DNA of 64,000 bases. Source: Aeromicrobium terrae (lineage in GTDB: Bacteria; Actinomycetota; Actinomycetes; Propionibacteriales; Nocardioidaceae). Position numbers and translations under genes: made by a program. Shown one piece after another: positions 14,890 to 22,918 of this stretch. The stretch is from the NCBI RefSeq assembly GCF_008039565.1, contig NZ_VDUX01000005.1, positions 1 through 64,000 of the forward strand, read 5' to 3'. The notes under the pieces were generated by a model. The model was not told the origin of the DNA, made no database searches, and saw nothing but the letters and a program-made list of their open reading frames with translations. The number at the start of each line of letters is the position of its first letter. Positions within the stretch are counted from its first letter, which is position 1.

Positions 14890-17406
14890 ATGACGATCAC
14901 GGTCATCAAGCGCGACGGTGCTCGCGCGCCGTACGACGGGTACGAGATCGCCCGTTCCATCGAGGAGGCCGCCGCCGGCCTCGATCCCGGCAGGGGTTCC
15001 GGGCCTTGGGCGGAGAATGGGTACAGCGTCGCACGTGCGACCCAGCTCCGGTCGGAGCTGGAGATCACGCTGTTCGACGGCATCACCAGCGAGCAGCTCG
15101 ACGAGGCGGTCATCGGCGTCGCGCTGCAGAACGTCAAGGACGACCCGGCGTTCGACACCATCGCCGCGCGTCTGCTGATCAAGACGCTGTACAAGAAGGT
15201 CTTCGGCGAGGGCGTCACGCGCGACGAGGTCTACAGCTTCCACGGCCCGGCGTTCGTCGCCTCGATCCTGCGGGGTGTCGAGCTCGGGCTGCTCGACGAG
15301 CGACTCGGCGAGCTGTTCGACCTCGAGGTGCTCGGCGCCGCGCTCGACCCGGACCGCGACGACCTGCTGCGCTACGTCGGGGCGCAGACGATGCGCAACC
15401 GCTACATGATCAGCGAGCCCGACGGCACGCCGCTGGAGGTGCCGCAGTTCTTCTGGATGCGCGTCGCGATGGGCCTGTCCCTGAACGAGGAAGACCCGAC
15501 CCGGGCTGCTCTCGCGTTCTACGACAAGATGTCGCGGCTGGAGTACCTTGCCGCCGGCTCGACGCTCGTGAACGCGGGGACGTCGTACAGCCAGCTCTCC
15601 AACTGCTTCGTCATGCAGATGGAGGACGACATCGAGCACATCGCCAAGAGCGTGCGCGACGTCATGTGGCTGACGAAGGGCACGGGCGGGATCGGCCTCT
15701 CCGTCACCAAGCTGCGGGCCGAGGGCTCGCCCATCCGCTCGAACAACACCACGTCCACCGGCCCGATCCCGTTCATGCACACCATCGACTCGACGCTGCG
15801 CGCGGTGAGCCGGGGCGGCAAGAAGTTCGGCGCGCTGTGCTTCTACATGGAGAACTGGCACCTCGACTTCTCGCAGTTCCTCGACCTGCGCCAGAACTCC
15901 GGCGACCCGTACCGACGCACGCGCACGGCGAACACGGCGGTCTGGATCTCCGACGAGTTCATGAAGCGTGTCGAGGCCGACGCCGACTGGTACCTGTTCG
16001 ACCCGCTCGAGGTGCCGGACCTCGTCGAGCTGACCGGCAGCGCCTTCAGCCGCCGGTACGCCGAGTGCGTGGCGCTGGCCGAGGCCGGGGAGCTGCGGCA
16101 CAAGCGGCTGAAGGCGCGCGAACAGCTGCGCGCGATCCTGGTGAGCCTGCAGACGACGTCGCACCCGTGGCTGACCTGGAAGGACACGGTCAACACCCGG
16201 GCGCTCAACCACAACACCGGCACGATCCACCTGTCGAACCTGTGCACGGAGATCTGCCTCCCGCAGGACCGCGACAACGTGTCGGTGTGCAACCTCGCGT
16301 CGATCAACCTGTCGCGTCACGTCGTCGGGCGGCGCCAGGACGCGCGCATCGACTGGGAGCGGCTGGCCGAGTCGACGCGGCTGGCTGTGCGCCAGCTCGA
16401 CAACCTGATCGACATCACGATCAGCTCGGTGCCGGAGTCGGAGCGGTCCAACGAGGAGAACCGCGCGCTCGGGCTCGGGGTCATGGGCTTCACCGACCTC
16501 GTGGAGCGGTTCGGCCTGTCCTACGAGTCGGAGCGATCGTACGAGCTCATGGACGAGGTCATGGAGTTCGTCAGCTGGCACGCCATCGACGCGTCGGCCG
16601 ACCTGGCGCGAGAGCGCGGTGCCTACGAGAACTTCGCCGGCTCGCGCTGGAGCCAGGGGCTCGTGCCGATCGACTCGCTCGACCTGCTCGAGGCCGATCG
16701 GGGCGTGGCGGTCGAGGTCGACCGCACGACGCGGCTCGACTGGGACGCCCTGCGCGCCAAGGTCGCGGGCGGCATCCGGAACTCCACGCTGATGGCCATC
16801 GCCCCGACGGCGTCGATCGGTCTCGTCGCCGGCACCACCCCCGGGCTCGACCCGCAGTTCAGCCAGATCTTCAGCCGTTCCACGAGCGCGGGCAAGTTCC
16901 TGGAGGTCAATCGCAACCTCGTCGAGGACCTCCGCAGCCTCGGGCTGTGGGAACAGGTGCGCGAGGACCTGCTGCGGCACCAGGGCGACCTGTCCAAGGT
17001 CGACGGGGTGCCGCCGGAGCTCGTCGAGATCTATCGCACGAGCTTCCAGCTCTCGCCGTACGCGTTCCTCGAGGTCGCGGCCCGGGCGCAGAAGTGGATC
17101 GACCAGGCGATCAGCCGCAACATCTACCTGGCGAGCCGCGACGTCGGCGGCATGGTCGACCTGTACTCGGCGGCCTGGCGCAAGGGCGTCAAGACGACGT
17201 ACTACCTGCACATGATGCCGCGCCACACGGCCGAGCAGAGCACGGTGCAGGTCAACAAGGCGGCGGTGCACACGTCGTCGTCCGGGCGTCGGGGCTTCGG
17301 CCAGACCGCGGTCCTTGAACCTGAAAGGACGGAGCTCGAGGTCGTCGACGGTGCCGCCTGCCCCGTCGACCCGCAGGAGCGACTGAACTGCGAGTCGTGC
17401 CAGTGA
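14890..17406 (+). CDS. nrdA: Class I ribonucleoside-diphosphate reductase alpha subunit (NrdA)
   Basis: 838 residues. An ATP-cone fills residues about 3-90. The catalytic barrel has the active-site Cys452 in NLCTE with Glu454, partner Cys467 (SVCNLAS), the radical-transfer pair Tyr771-Tyr772 and the redox tail Cys834/Cys837 (CESC). It makes dNDPs from NDPs with NrdB. I start it at the ATG at 14890, preceded by GAGGGGTGA, because upstream in-frame sequence is the riboswitch. Residues about 33-45 (PGRGSGPWAENGY) are an insertion in the ATP-cone coded by a dispersed repeat at 14989. The stop overlaps nrdB (GTGA). Regulation: NrdR boxes plus cobalamin riboswitch. Confidence 0.95.
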   Translation: MTITVIKRDGARAPYDGYEIARSIEEAAAGLDPGRGSGPWAENGYSVARATQLRSELEITLFDGITSEQLDEAVIGVALQNVKDDPAFDTIAARLLIKTLYKKVFGEGVTRDEVYSFHGPAFVASILRGVELGLLDERLGELFDLEVLGAALDPDRDDLLRYVGAQTMRNRYMISEPDGTPLEVPQFFWMRVAMGLSLNEEDPTRAALAFYDKMSRLEYLAAGSTLVNAGTSYSQLSNCFVMQMEDDIEHIAKSVRDVMWLTKGTGGIGLSVTKLRAEGSPIRSNNTTSTGPIPFMHTIDSTLRAVSRGGKKFGALCFYMENWHLDFSQFLDLRQNSGDPYRRTRTANTAVWISDEFMKRVEADADWYLFDPLEVPDLVELTGSAFSRRYAECVALAEAGELRHKRLKAREQLRAILVSLQTTSHPWLTWKDTVNTRALNHNTGTIHLSNLCTEICLPQDRDNVSVCNLASINLSRHVVGRRQDARIDWERLAESTRLAVRQLDNLIDITISSVPESERSNEENRALGLGVMGFTDLVERFGLSYESERSYELMDEVMEFVSWHAIDASADLARERGAYENFAGSRWSQGLVPIDSLDLLEADRGVAVEVDRTTRLDWDALRAKVAGGIRNSTLMAIAPTASIGLVAGTTPGLDPQFSQIFSRSTSAGKFLEVNRNLVEDLRSLGLWEQVREDLLRHQGDLSKVDGVPPELVEIYRTSFQLSPYAFLEVAARAQKWIDQAISRNIYLASRDVGGMVDLYSAAWRKGVKTTYYLHMMPRHTAEQSTVQVNKAAVHTSSSGRRGFGQTAVLEPERTELEVVDGAACPVDPQERLNCESCQ
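14989..15019 (+). repeat. GC-rich intragenic repeat, copy in nrdA
   Basis: Core GGCAGGGGTTCCGGGCC (two differences from the consensus GGCGGGGGTGCCGGGCC) followed by TTGGGCGGAGAATG. It is in frame in nrdA and codes the extra Gly-Arg-Gly-Ser-Gly-Pro-Trp-Ala-Glu-Asn peptide in the ATP-cone. See the other copies at 18398, 23363, 32796, 49154 and 57784. Confidence 0.75.
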
Positions 17407-18392
17407 GCGCGGGCATCCTGGGCACCGGCATCGAGGAAGGTCTCCTCCTCAAGCCGGTCACGTACCCGTGGGCGATGGAGCTGTACGACCAGGCGGTGGC
17501 CAACACCTGGTTCCCCAACGAGATCCAGCTCGGCGAGGACCTCGCCGACTTCGAGCGGATGAGCGAGGAGGAGCGGCACGCCCTGACGTTCCTGATGAGC
17601 TACTTCAACCCGAACGAGCTGCTGGTCAACAAGGCGCTGGCGTTCGGCGTCTATCCGTACGTGAACGCCGCCGAGTGCCACCTCTACCTCGCCAAGCAGA
17701 TGTGGGAAGAGGCCAACCACTGCATGAGCTTCGAGTACGTGCTCGAGACGTTCCCGATCGACCGTGAGGCGGCCTACGCCTCCCACGTCAGCGTGCCGTC
17801 GATGGCTCGCAAGGAGGAGTTCGAGGTCCGGTTCATCAAGCGGATGACCGAGCAGTCGATCGACATCACCACGACCGAGGGCAAGCAGGACTTCGTGCGG
17901 AACCTCGTCGCCTACAACGTGATCCTGGAGGGCATCTGGTTCTACTCCGGGTTCATGGTGGCGCTGAGCTTCCGGCAGCGGAACCTGCTGCGGAACTTCG
18001 GGTCGCTGATCGAGTGGATCGTCCGCGACGAGAGCCTGCACCTGAAGTTCGGCCTCAACCTGATCCTCACCGTGCTCGACGAGAACCCGGACGTCGCGAC
18101 CGAGGAGTTCGCGGCGGAGATCAAGCAGATGATCGTCGACGCCGTCGAGATGGAGGAGGAGTACAACCGCGACCTGCTGCCCGGCGGGATCCTCGGGCTG
18201 AACGCCGACTACATCAACCAGTACGTGCGGTACTTGGCCGACCGCCGGCTCGACGAGCTCGGCCTCGGCGCGCACTACGGGGCGAGCAACCCGGCGAAGT
18301 GGATGGCCACGGCGAACGACACGCTGCAGCTGGTCAACTTCTTCGAGTCGATCAACACGTCCTACGAGGTCAACGCGCGTGCCGGTTCCTAG
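17403..18392 (+). CDS. nrdB: Ribonucleotide reductase beta subunit (NrdB), Phe at radical-Tyr site
   Basis: 329 residues from the GTG at 17403, which overlaps the nrdA stop by four bases. The diiron-type ligand set aligns by spacing with E. coli: Glu72, Glu103, His106, Glu176, Glu210, His213. Two differences stand out. The first ligand is Glu rather than Asp84, and the position of the radical Tyr122 is Phe110 (EEANHCMSF). Both are the class Ic signature of Chlamydia NrdB, which uses a Mn/Fe cofactor in place of a tyrosyl radical. The protein otherwise looks complete, ending with a short tail suited to NrdA docking. Confidence 0.95.
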   Translation: MSAGILGTGIEEGLLLKPVTYPWAMELYDQAVANTWFPNEIQLGEDLADFERMSEEERHALTFLMSYFNPNELLVNKALAFGVYPYVNAAECHLYLAKQMWEEANHCMSFEYVLETFPIDREAAYASHVSVPSMARKEEFEVRFIKRMTEQSIDITTTEGKQDFVRNLVAYNVILEGIWFYSGFMVALSFRQRNLLRNFGSLIEWIVRDESLHLKFGLNLILTVLDENPDVATEEFAAEIKQMIVDAVEMEEEYNRDLLPGGILGLNADYINQYVRYLADRRLDELGLGAHYGASNPAKWMATANDTLQLVNFFESINTSYEVNARAGS

Positions 18393-18397
18393 CCGCC

Positions 18398-18415
18398 GGA
18401 CCCGGCACCCCCGCC
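18398..18415 (-). repeat. GC-rich repeat, copy after nrdB
   Basis: Reads GGCGGGGGTGCCGGGTCC on the minus strand, six bases past the nrdB stop. With its flanks it forms the hairpin CCCGGC-ACCCCC-GCCGGG (18401-18418), so here it could also serve as a terminator for nrdAB. This is the only non-coding copy of the six. Confidence 0.7.
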
Positions 18416-18431
18416 GGGCCGGCTCCTAGCG

Positions 18432-18866
18432 GTGTCCTGCCTGGGGTTCATGACGCCGGCGCAGCGGAGACGGCTGCGGGCGTCCTCGCGCGACGACGCG
18501 GGCCCGCTGTCCTCCTTCTCGTCGCCGGCGGCGACGGCGTCGAAGGTCGAGCGGGTCCACGTCTTGGCCGCGTCGGCGGACGTGCGGATCCGGGAGAGCG
18601 CCGCCCTCGCCGTCATCGCGCCGCCCGACGTGCTGTCGCTCCTGGCGGGCGATGCGGAGCGGAGCGTGCGGTGCTCGGTGGCCAGGAACGCCGGCACGCC
18701 GCCCGAGGTGCTCGGGCGGCTGGGTGCGGACGCGGACGCCGGAGTTCGCGCGTGGGTGGCGGCCAACCCGTCGGTGCCGGCCTCGCTGCTCGACGTGCTC
18801 GGGGACGATCCCGACCCGACGGTGCGGTCCGTCGCGGCCTGGGCCCGCCGCTGGCAGATCGGATAG
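18432..18866 (+). CDS. HEAT/leucine-rich-variant repeat protein, 144 aa
   Basis: A small helical protein with short repeats of the type ADVRIRESAALAVIAPPDVL, SVRCSVARNAGTPPEVL and GVRAWVAANPSVPASLL (residues about 48-125), each one helix pair ending in a Pro-Xaa-Xaa-Leu-Leu-like turn. This resembles leucine-rich repeat variant / HEAT-like proteins that act as binding scaffolds. The start is a GTG at 18432, or the ATG at 18450. It sits between nrdB and cobU, close to the latter. Binding partner and function are not evident. Confidence 0.7.
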   Translation: MSCLGFMTPAQRRRLRASSRDDAGPLSSFSSPAATASKVERVHVLAASADVRIRESAALAVIAPPDVLSLLAGDAERSVRCSVARNAGTPPEVLGRLGADADAGVRAWVAANPSVPASLLDVLGDDPDPTVRSVAAWARRWQIG

Positions 18867-18888
18867 CGTGCGGGACGAGGCGGTGCGG

Positions 18889-19419
18889 ATGAGGGTTCTG
18901 GTGACGGGCGGGGTGCGCTCGGGCAAGTCGTTCCACGCGGAGTCGCTGGTGCTCGCGGCGTCCGACGTCACCTACGTCGCCCCCGGGCCCACCACCGAGG
19001 AGGACCCGGACCCCGACTGGGCCGCGCGGGTCGCGCGGCACCAGGAGCGCCGGCCGGAGCACTGGTCGACGCTCGAGACGCGCGACGTCGCCGCCGCGAT
19101 CCGCGACGCCGAGGGCGCTGTGATCGTCGACTGTCTCGGCACGTGGCTCAGCACCGAGATCGACGAGCTCGACGGCTGGGACACCGTCCGCGAGGACTGG
19201 GAAGCGGTCCTGATGGAGCGGCTCGACGAGATCGTCGAGGCGCTGGCCACCACCGAGCAGACCGTCGTCCTGGTGACGAACGAGGTGGGCATGGGCATCG
19301 TCCCCGAGCACCGCTCCGGCCGGATCTTCCGCGACCTGCTCGGCATCGTGAACCAGCGCGTCGCCGCCGAGTGTGACCAGGTGCTGCTCGTCGTCGCCGG
19401 CCGCGCGATCTCGTTGTGA
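18889..19419 (+). CDS. cobU: Adenosylcobinamide kinase / guanylyltransferase (CobU)
   Basis: 176 residues from the ATG at 18889; in-frame GTG codons at 18868 and 18883 are alternatives. The P-loop TGGVRSGKS lies at residues 5-13. Next come the His-containing RHQERRP segment (the guanylylated histidine region in CobU) and IVDCLGTWLS for nucleotide binding. The late NEVGMGIVPEHRSGR motif is a CobU hallmark. It phosphorylates adenosylcobinamide and then transfers GMP to make AdoCbi-GDP, the substrate for CobS. It converges on cobS with a 118-bp palindrome-ended element between. Confidence 0.93.
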   Translation: MRVLVTGGVRSGKSFHAESLVLAASDVTYVAPGPTTEEDPDPDWAARVARHQERRPEHWSTLETRDVAAAIRDAEGAVIVDCLGTWLSTEIDELDGWDTVREDWEAVLMERLDEIVEALATTEQTVVLVTNEVGMGIVPEHRSGRIFRDLLGIVNQRVAAECDQVLLVVAGRAISL

Positions 19420-19537
19420 GGTTTACCAGGTTCAGTGGGGAAGCCGGCACATCTCACGGCAAATTCGCCCGGAGATGTGCAAGGTTGCCTTGCGACGTGG
19501 GCTGAACCGTCGATTTGCCTACTGAACCTGGTAAACC
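19420..19537. repeat. 118-bp dispersed element with 17-bp terminal inverted repeats, copy 1
   Basis: Begins GGTTTACCAGGTTCAGT and ends with its exact reverse complement ACTGAACCTGGTAAACC. An inner inverted repeat (GCACATCT and AGATGTGC) and several AGGCAAA/TTTGCCT-like words suggest a long folded RNA or DNA. A second copy of the same length lies inverted at 61764-61881; I estimate 75-80% identity by eye. It separates cobU and cobS, and its right end supplies the last five codons and stop of cobS. No open frame inside. Confidence 0.85.
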
Positions 19538-20289
19538 GACACCAGGAGCGCGAGGAATGCCAGCTCGACGGCGGCGCCGAAGACGTCGCCGGTGACCCCG
19601 CCGAGCCGGGAGACGGCACGGCGGACGAGCCAGGCGACGGCGGCCGCGGCTGCGACGAACCCGAGAGTGGTGTGCCACCAGGTGCCGCCGGCCCAGTCGA
19701 CGACGGCGGACGACAGCGCTGCCGCGGCCGCCCACGCGGCCACAGCGACCGGCACCGGGACGGTCTGGGTGAAGCCGGACCCGAGGCCGTCGGGGCGGGC
19801 CGGGCGCACGCCGCGCATGCACGTGGCCGCGAGCGCGACTCGAGAGGCGCAGACGAGCACGCCGGAGGCGATCGCCGCTCGACCGGACGTCAGCGGGGCC
19901 AGGGACGCGGCTTGGGCGCCGAGCACCACGACCAGTGCCACCACCCCTGCCGGGCCGACGTCGCCGGTGCGCATGACCTCGAGCGACCGCTCACGGTCGT
20001 AGGACGCGGTCAGCCCGTCGACGGTGTCGGCCAGGCCGTCGAGGTGGAAGGCCCGGCTGCCGAGCGCGAGCGCGCCGACGGCGAGGAAGCCGACGGCGAG
20101 GGGCGCGACGTCGAGTCGTCCGCCGGCCCACAGCACGAGAGCCACGAGAGCGCCGAGCGGGAGGACGGCCACCGGAGCCAGCAGCATCGCCATGCCGCGG
20201 GTCTCGCGGTCGAGCCGGGTCGGCGTGCCGACGGGGAGGACGGTCAGCGTCCCGGTGGCGAGCCGCAGGGCGGCGACCCAGCGCCTCAC
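19519..20289 (-). CDS. cobS: Adenosylcobinamide-GDP ribazoletransferase (CobS)
   Basis: 256 residues, an integral membrane protein with about six hydrophobic helices. The segment RAFHLDGLADTVDGL near residue 80 carries the Asp-rich metal-binding motif of cobalamin synthases (DGLADxxDG). It joins alpha-ribazole to AdoCbi-GDP. The GTG start at 20289 overlaps the upstream cobT stop (GTGA). The last five residues, VYQVQ, and the TAG stop lie inside the 118-bp repeat element, so the native C-terminus was probably changed by its insertion. Confidence 0.92.
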   Translation of the reverse strand: MRRWVAALRLATGTLTVLPVGTPTRLDRETRGMAMLLAPVAVLPLGALVALVLWAGGRLDVAPLAVGFLAVGALALGSRAFHLDGLADTVDGLTASYDRERSLEVMRTGDVGPAGVVALVVVLGAQAASLAPLTSGRAAIASGVLVCASRVALAATCMRGVRPARPDGLGSGFTQTVPVPVAVAAWAAAAALSSAVVDWAGGTWWHTTLGFVAAAAAVAWLVRRAVSRLGGVTGDVFGAAVELAFLALLVSVYQVQ

Positions 20290-22112
20290 AGATCGAGGTC
20301 GGCCAGCAGCGCCACGTCGCGCAGCACGACGGCTGCCGACCGCACCAGCGGGACGGCGGCGACGGCGCCGCTGCCTTCGCCGAGCCGCATGCCGAGGTCG
20401 AGGATCGGCACGAGGCCGAGCTTGTCGAGCGCGAGCGACTGGGCCGGCTCGGTGGAGCGGTGCCCCGCCGCGAACCAGGCCGCCGCGCCGGGCGCGAGCC
20501 GCTCGGCCAGCACCGCCGACGCCACCGAGATGACGCCGTCGAGCAGCACCGGCACGCCGCGCCGGGCCGCCGTGGCCATGAACCCGGCGGCGGCGGCGAG
20601 GTCGGCGCTGCCGAGCGCGGTCAGGGTCTCGACCGGGTCGTCGACGCGGTCGCCGGCGCGGTCGAGGGCCTGCTGGACGATCTCGACCTTCCGGGCGAAG
20701 GCGTCACCGTCGACGCCGGTGCCGCGTCCGGTGACCTCGATGGCCGGGAGCCCGAGCGACGCGGCGATCAGGGCCGCCGCGGGCGTGGTGTTGCCGATGC
20801 CCATGTCGCCGCTGATCAGCAGCTGTGCACCGGCGTCGATCTCCTCCGCGGCGACCACGGCACCGGCGTCGAGCGCGGCGCGGGTCTCCGCCGGGGTGAG
20901 GGCGTCCTCGACGTGGATGGCGCCGCTGCTGCGGCGGATCTTGTGCTCGGCGACCGGGCCGTCCAGGTCGGCGTCGACGGCGATGTCGAGCACGCGGACG
21001 GCGACCCCGTGCTGGTTCGCGAGCGCCGAGACGCCCGCGCGACCGGCGAGGAAGAGCTGCACCATCGCGGGGGTGACCTCCGCGGGGTAGGCGGAGACGC
21101 CGTGCCGGGCGACGCCGTGGTCGCCGGCGAAGATCACGGCGCGGACCCGTTCGACCGGCTCGGGCGGCACCGTGCCCTGCGTCGCCGCGACCCACACGGC
21201 CAGGTCGCCGAGGCGTCCAAGCGCGCCGGCGGGCGTGGCCAGCCCGGCGAGCCGCTCGGCGGCCTCCGCGCGGGCGGTGGCGGACGGGGGATCGACGGGG
21301 CCGAGGGCGAACGGTGAGGTCACCGGCTCATGGTGCCCGACCACCGTCCCGTCGTCGACGGCGCGGGCGCCGACAGCTGCCAGATGCTCCTCCAACGGCG
21401 GCGACGCGTCGTGGTGGTGGCTCAGGTGCACGGCGACGACGTCGGTGTGGTCGTCGATCGCGGCGACGGCCCGCAGCCGCTCCAGCTGGGCGGCGAACGT
21501 GGCCAGGTCGAGGTGGTGGGTGCCGTGGTCCTGCCACGACCCGAACGTCTCCTCCATCAGCACGACGTCGAAGTGGGCGTCGGTCACCGAGGTCACGGTC
21601 CACTCGGGCAGCGGCCCGGTGTCGGTGGCGTACAGCAGGCGCTGGTCGCCGTCGCCGACGTCGTACAGCACGGAGCCTTCGAGGTGGTCGGCCGCGAGCA
21701 CCCGCACCTCGTAGCTGCCGAGGGTCAGGACGTCGCCGGGCGCGACCGCGGTGAACCGCACCGTGGAGTCCGGCGCGACCCACCGCCGGGCCTCGTCGAC
21801 CACGTCCGGGGGGCCGACCACGTCCAGCGGGTCCTCGCTCACCCACGAGCGGAACAGCAGGAAGGCCGGTGCGCAGTGGTCGGGGTGGGCGTGGGTGATG
21901 AGGACGTGGCGGAGGTTGGTGAGATCGACTCCGGCGCGTTGAGCGGCGTGCGGCGTCTCCGGACCGCAGTCGAGCAGCAGGACGTCGTCGACCAGCGCGG
22001 ACGTCTGACCGCGGAGCCGTCCGGCGGACCGCTCGGCGGTGCAGGACGCGCAGGAGCAGAACGGGTTGGGCCACCCGTCGGCCGCGCCGGTGCCGAGCAC
22101 GCGGACGTGCAT
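20286..22112 (-). CDS. cobT: Fusion: PhnP-like metallo-beta-lactamase hydrolase + CobT
   Basis: A continuous 608-residue frame. Residues 1 to about 250 are an MBL-fold hydrolase with HAHPDH (74-79) and an extra CxCxxC site (Cys19, Cys21, Cys24) as in the phosphodiesterase PhnP. Residues about 264-608 are a complete CobT, ending with the catalytic-region RLGEGSGA. CobT makes alpha-ribazole phosphate from dimethylbenzimidazole and nicotinate mononucleotide. No stop or clear ribosome site separates the halves, although a GTG at 21323 could start CobT alone. The start overlaps the transporter gene stop by one base (TGATG), and the end overlaps cobS. Confidence 0.88.
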   Translation of the reverse strand: MHVRVLGTGAADGWPNPFCSCASCTAERSAGRLRGQTSALVDDVLLLDCGPETPHAAQRAGVDLTNLRHVLITHAHPDHCAPAFLLFRSWVSEDPLDVVGPPDVVDEARRWVAPDSTVRFTAVAPGDVLTLGSYEVRVLAADHLEGSVLYDVGDGDQRLLYATDTGPLPEWTVTSVTDAHFDVVLMEETFGSWQDHGTHHLDLATFAAQLERLRAVAAIDDHTDVVAVHLSHHHDASPPLEEHLAAVGARAVDDGTVVGHHEPVTSPFALGPVDPPSATARAEAAERLAGLATPAGALGRLGDLAVWVAATQGTVPPEPVERVRAVIFAGDHGVARHGVSAYPAEVTPAMVQLFLAGRAGVSALANQHGVAVRVLDIAVDADLDGPVAEHKIRRSSGAIHVEDALTPAETRAALDAGAVVAAEEIDAGAQLLISGDMGIGNTTPAAALIAASLGLPAIEVTGRGTGVDGDAFARKVEIVQQALDRAGDRVDDPVETLTALGSADLAAAAGFMATAARRGVPVLLDGVISVASAVLAERLAPGAAAWFAAGHRSTEPAQSLALDKLGLVPILDLGMRLGEGSGAVAAVPLVRSAAVVLRDVALLADLDL

Positions 22113-22918
22113 CACGACACCGCCCGCTCGAACGCGACCGGCACGTCGAAGGCCGCTCGCCGGCCGGCGCGACGCAGGGCCCGCAGCAGCGGCTTGCCCG
22201 CGACGAGGATCAGCAGGAGTGACAGGAGCGCGCGCCCGAGGTCCCACGGCAGCGACGTCGTGACGAAGAAGACCAGGTAGTGGTGCACGTTCGTGGCGAG
22301 ACCCGCGCCCGCGACGTACGACGTCTCGGGACCGTACGAGGCGAACGGCCAGAACCACAGGTTCATCAGGAAGCCGAACGCGAGGCTGATGAAGGCCGCG
22401 TACGCGGCGACGACGGCGACCTCGCCACGTCCTCGAACCGGCCCGAGGCAGCCGGCGCCGAACCCGACCCAGCCGGCGGCGATCATCTGGAACGGCAGCC
22501 ACGGCCCGACGCCGCCGGTGATCAGCGCTCCGGCGAACACCGTGACGGCGCCCAGGACGAACCCGAAGCCGCGCCCGAAGACTCGGCCGCCCAGAACGAT
22601 GATCGCGAAGCTCGGCTCGAGACCGGCGGTGCCGGGCGACAGGGCGCGCAGCGCTCCACCGACGGCCGCGAGCATGCCGAGCATCGCCACCGCCTTCGCG
22701 TCCAGCGCTCCGGACGTCAGCTCGCTCAGGACCACGGCCACCAGCAGCGGCAGCAGGATCACGAAGATGTAGGGAGCGTCGCCGGAGTGCGACGTGTCCA
22801 GGGCGGACCCGGGCTCGATGACGAACGGCCACCCGAACGCCACGAGGCCGACCAGGGAGACCAGGGCCAGAGCCAGCGCGGGCCGCGCGTGGACGGGGAC
22901 GAGCCGTGCTGTCCTCAT
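22112..22918 (-). CDS. ECF transporter substrate-binding (S) component, probably cobalamin
   Basis: 268 residues with about six membrane helices and the loose hydrophobic pattern of ECF S components (for example GGRVFGRGFGFVLGAVTVFAG start near residue 115 and PWLPFQMIAAGWVGFGAG). It overlaps the ATPase gene upstream (ATGA) and the MBL-CobT gene downstream (TGATG). Placement in an operon with CobT and CobS behind a cobalamin riboswitch argues for cobalamin or a precursor as the substrate; such actinobacterial sets have been called CbrTUV. Specificity is inferred from context. Confidence 0.85.
   Translation of the reverse strand: MRTARLVPVHARPALALALVSLVGLVAFGWPFVIEPGSALDTSHSGDAPYIFVILLPLLVAVVLSELTSGALDAKAVAMLGMLAAVGGALRALSPGTAGLEPSFAIIVLGGRVFGRGFGFVLGAVTVFAGALITGGVGPWLPFQMIAAGWVGFGAGCLGPVRGRGEVAVVAAYAAFISLAFGFLMNLWFWPFASYGPETSYVAGAGLATNVHHYLVFFVTTSLPWDLGRALLSLLLILVAGKPLLRALRRAGRRAAFDVPVAFERAVS

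Noticed and set aside
14815-17271. Long minus-strand frame opposite nrdA (818 codons)
   Set aside because: Shadow of a clear NrdA gene; composition typical of antisense in GC-rich DNA.
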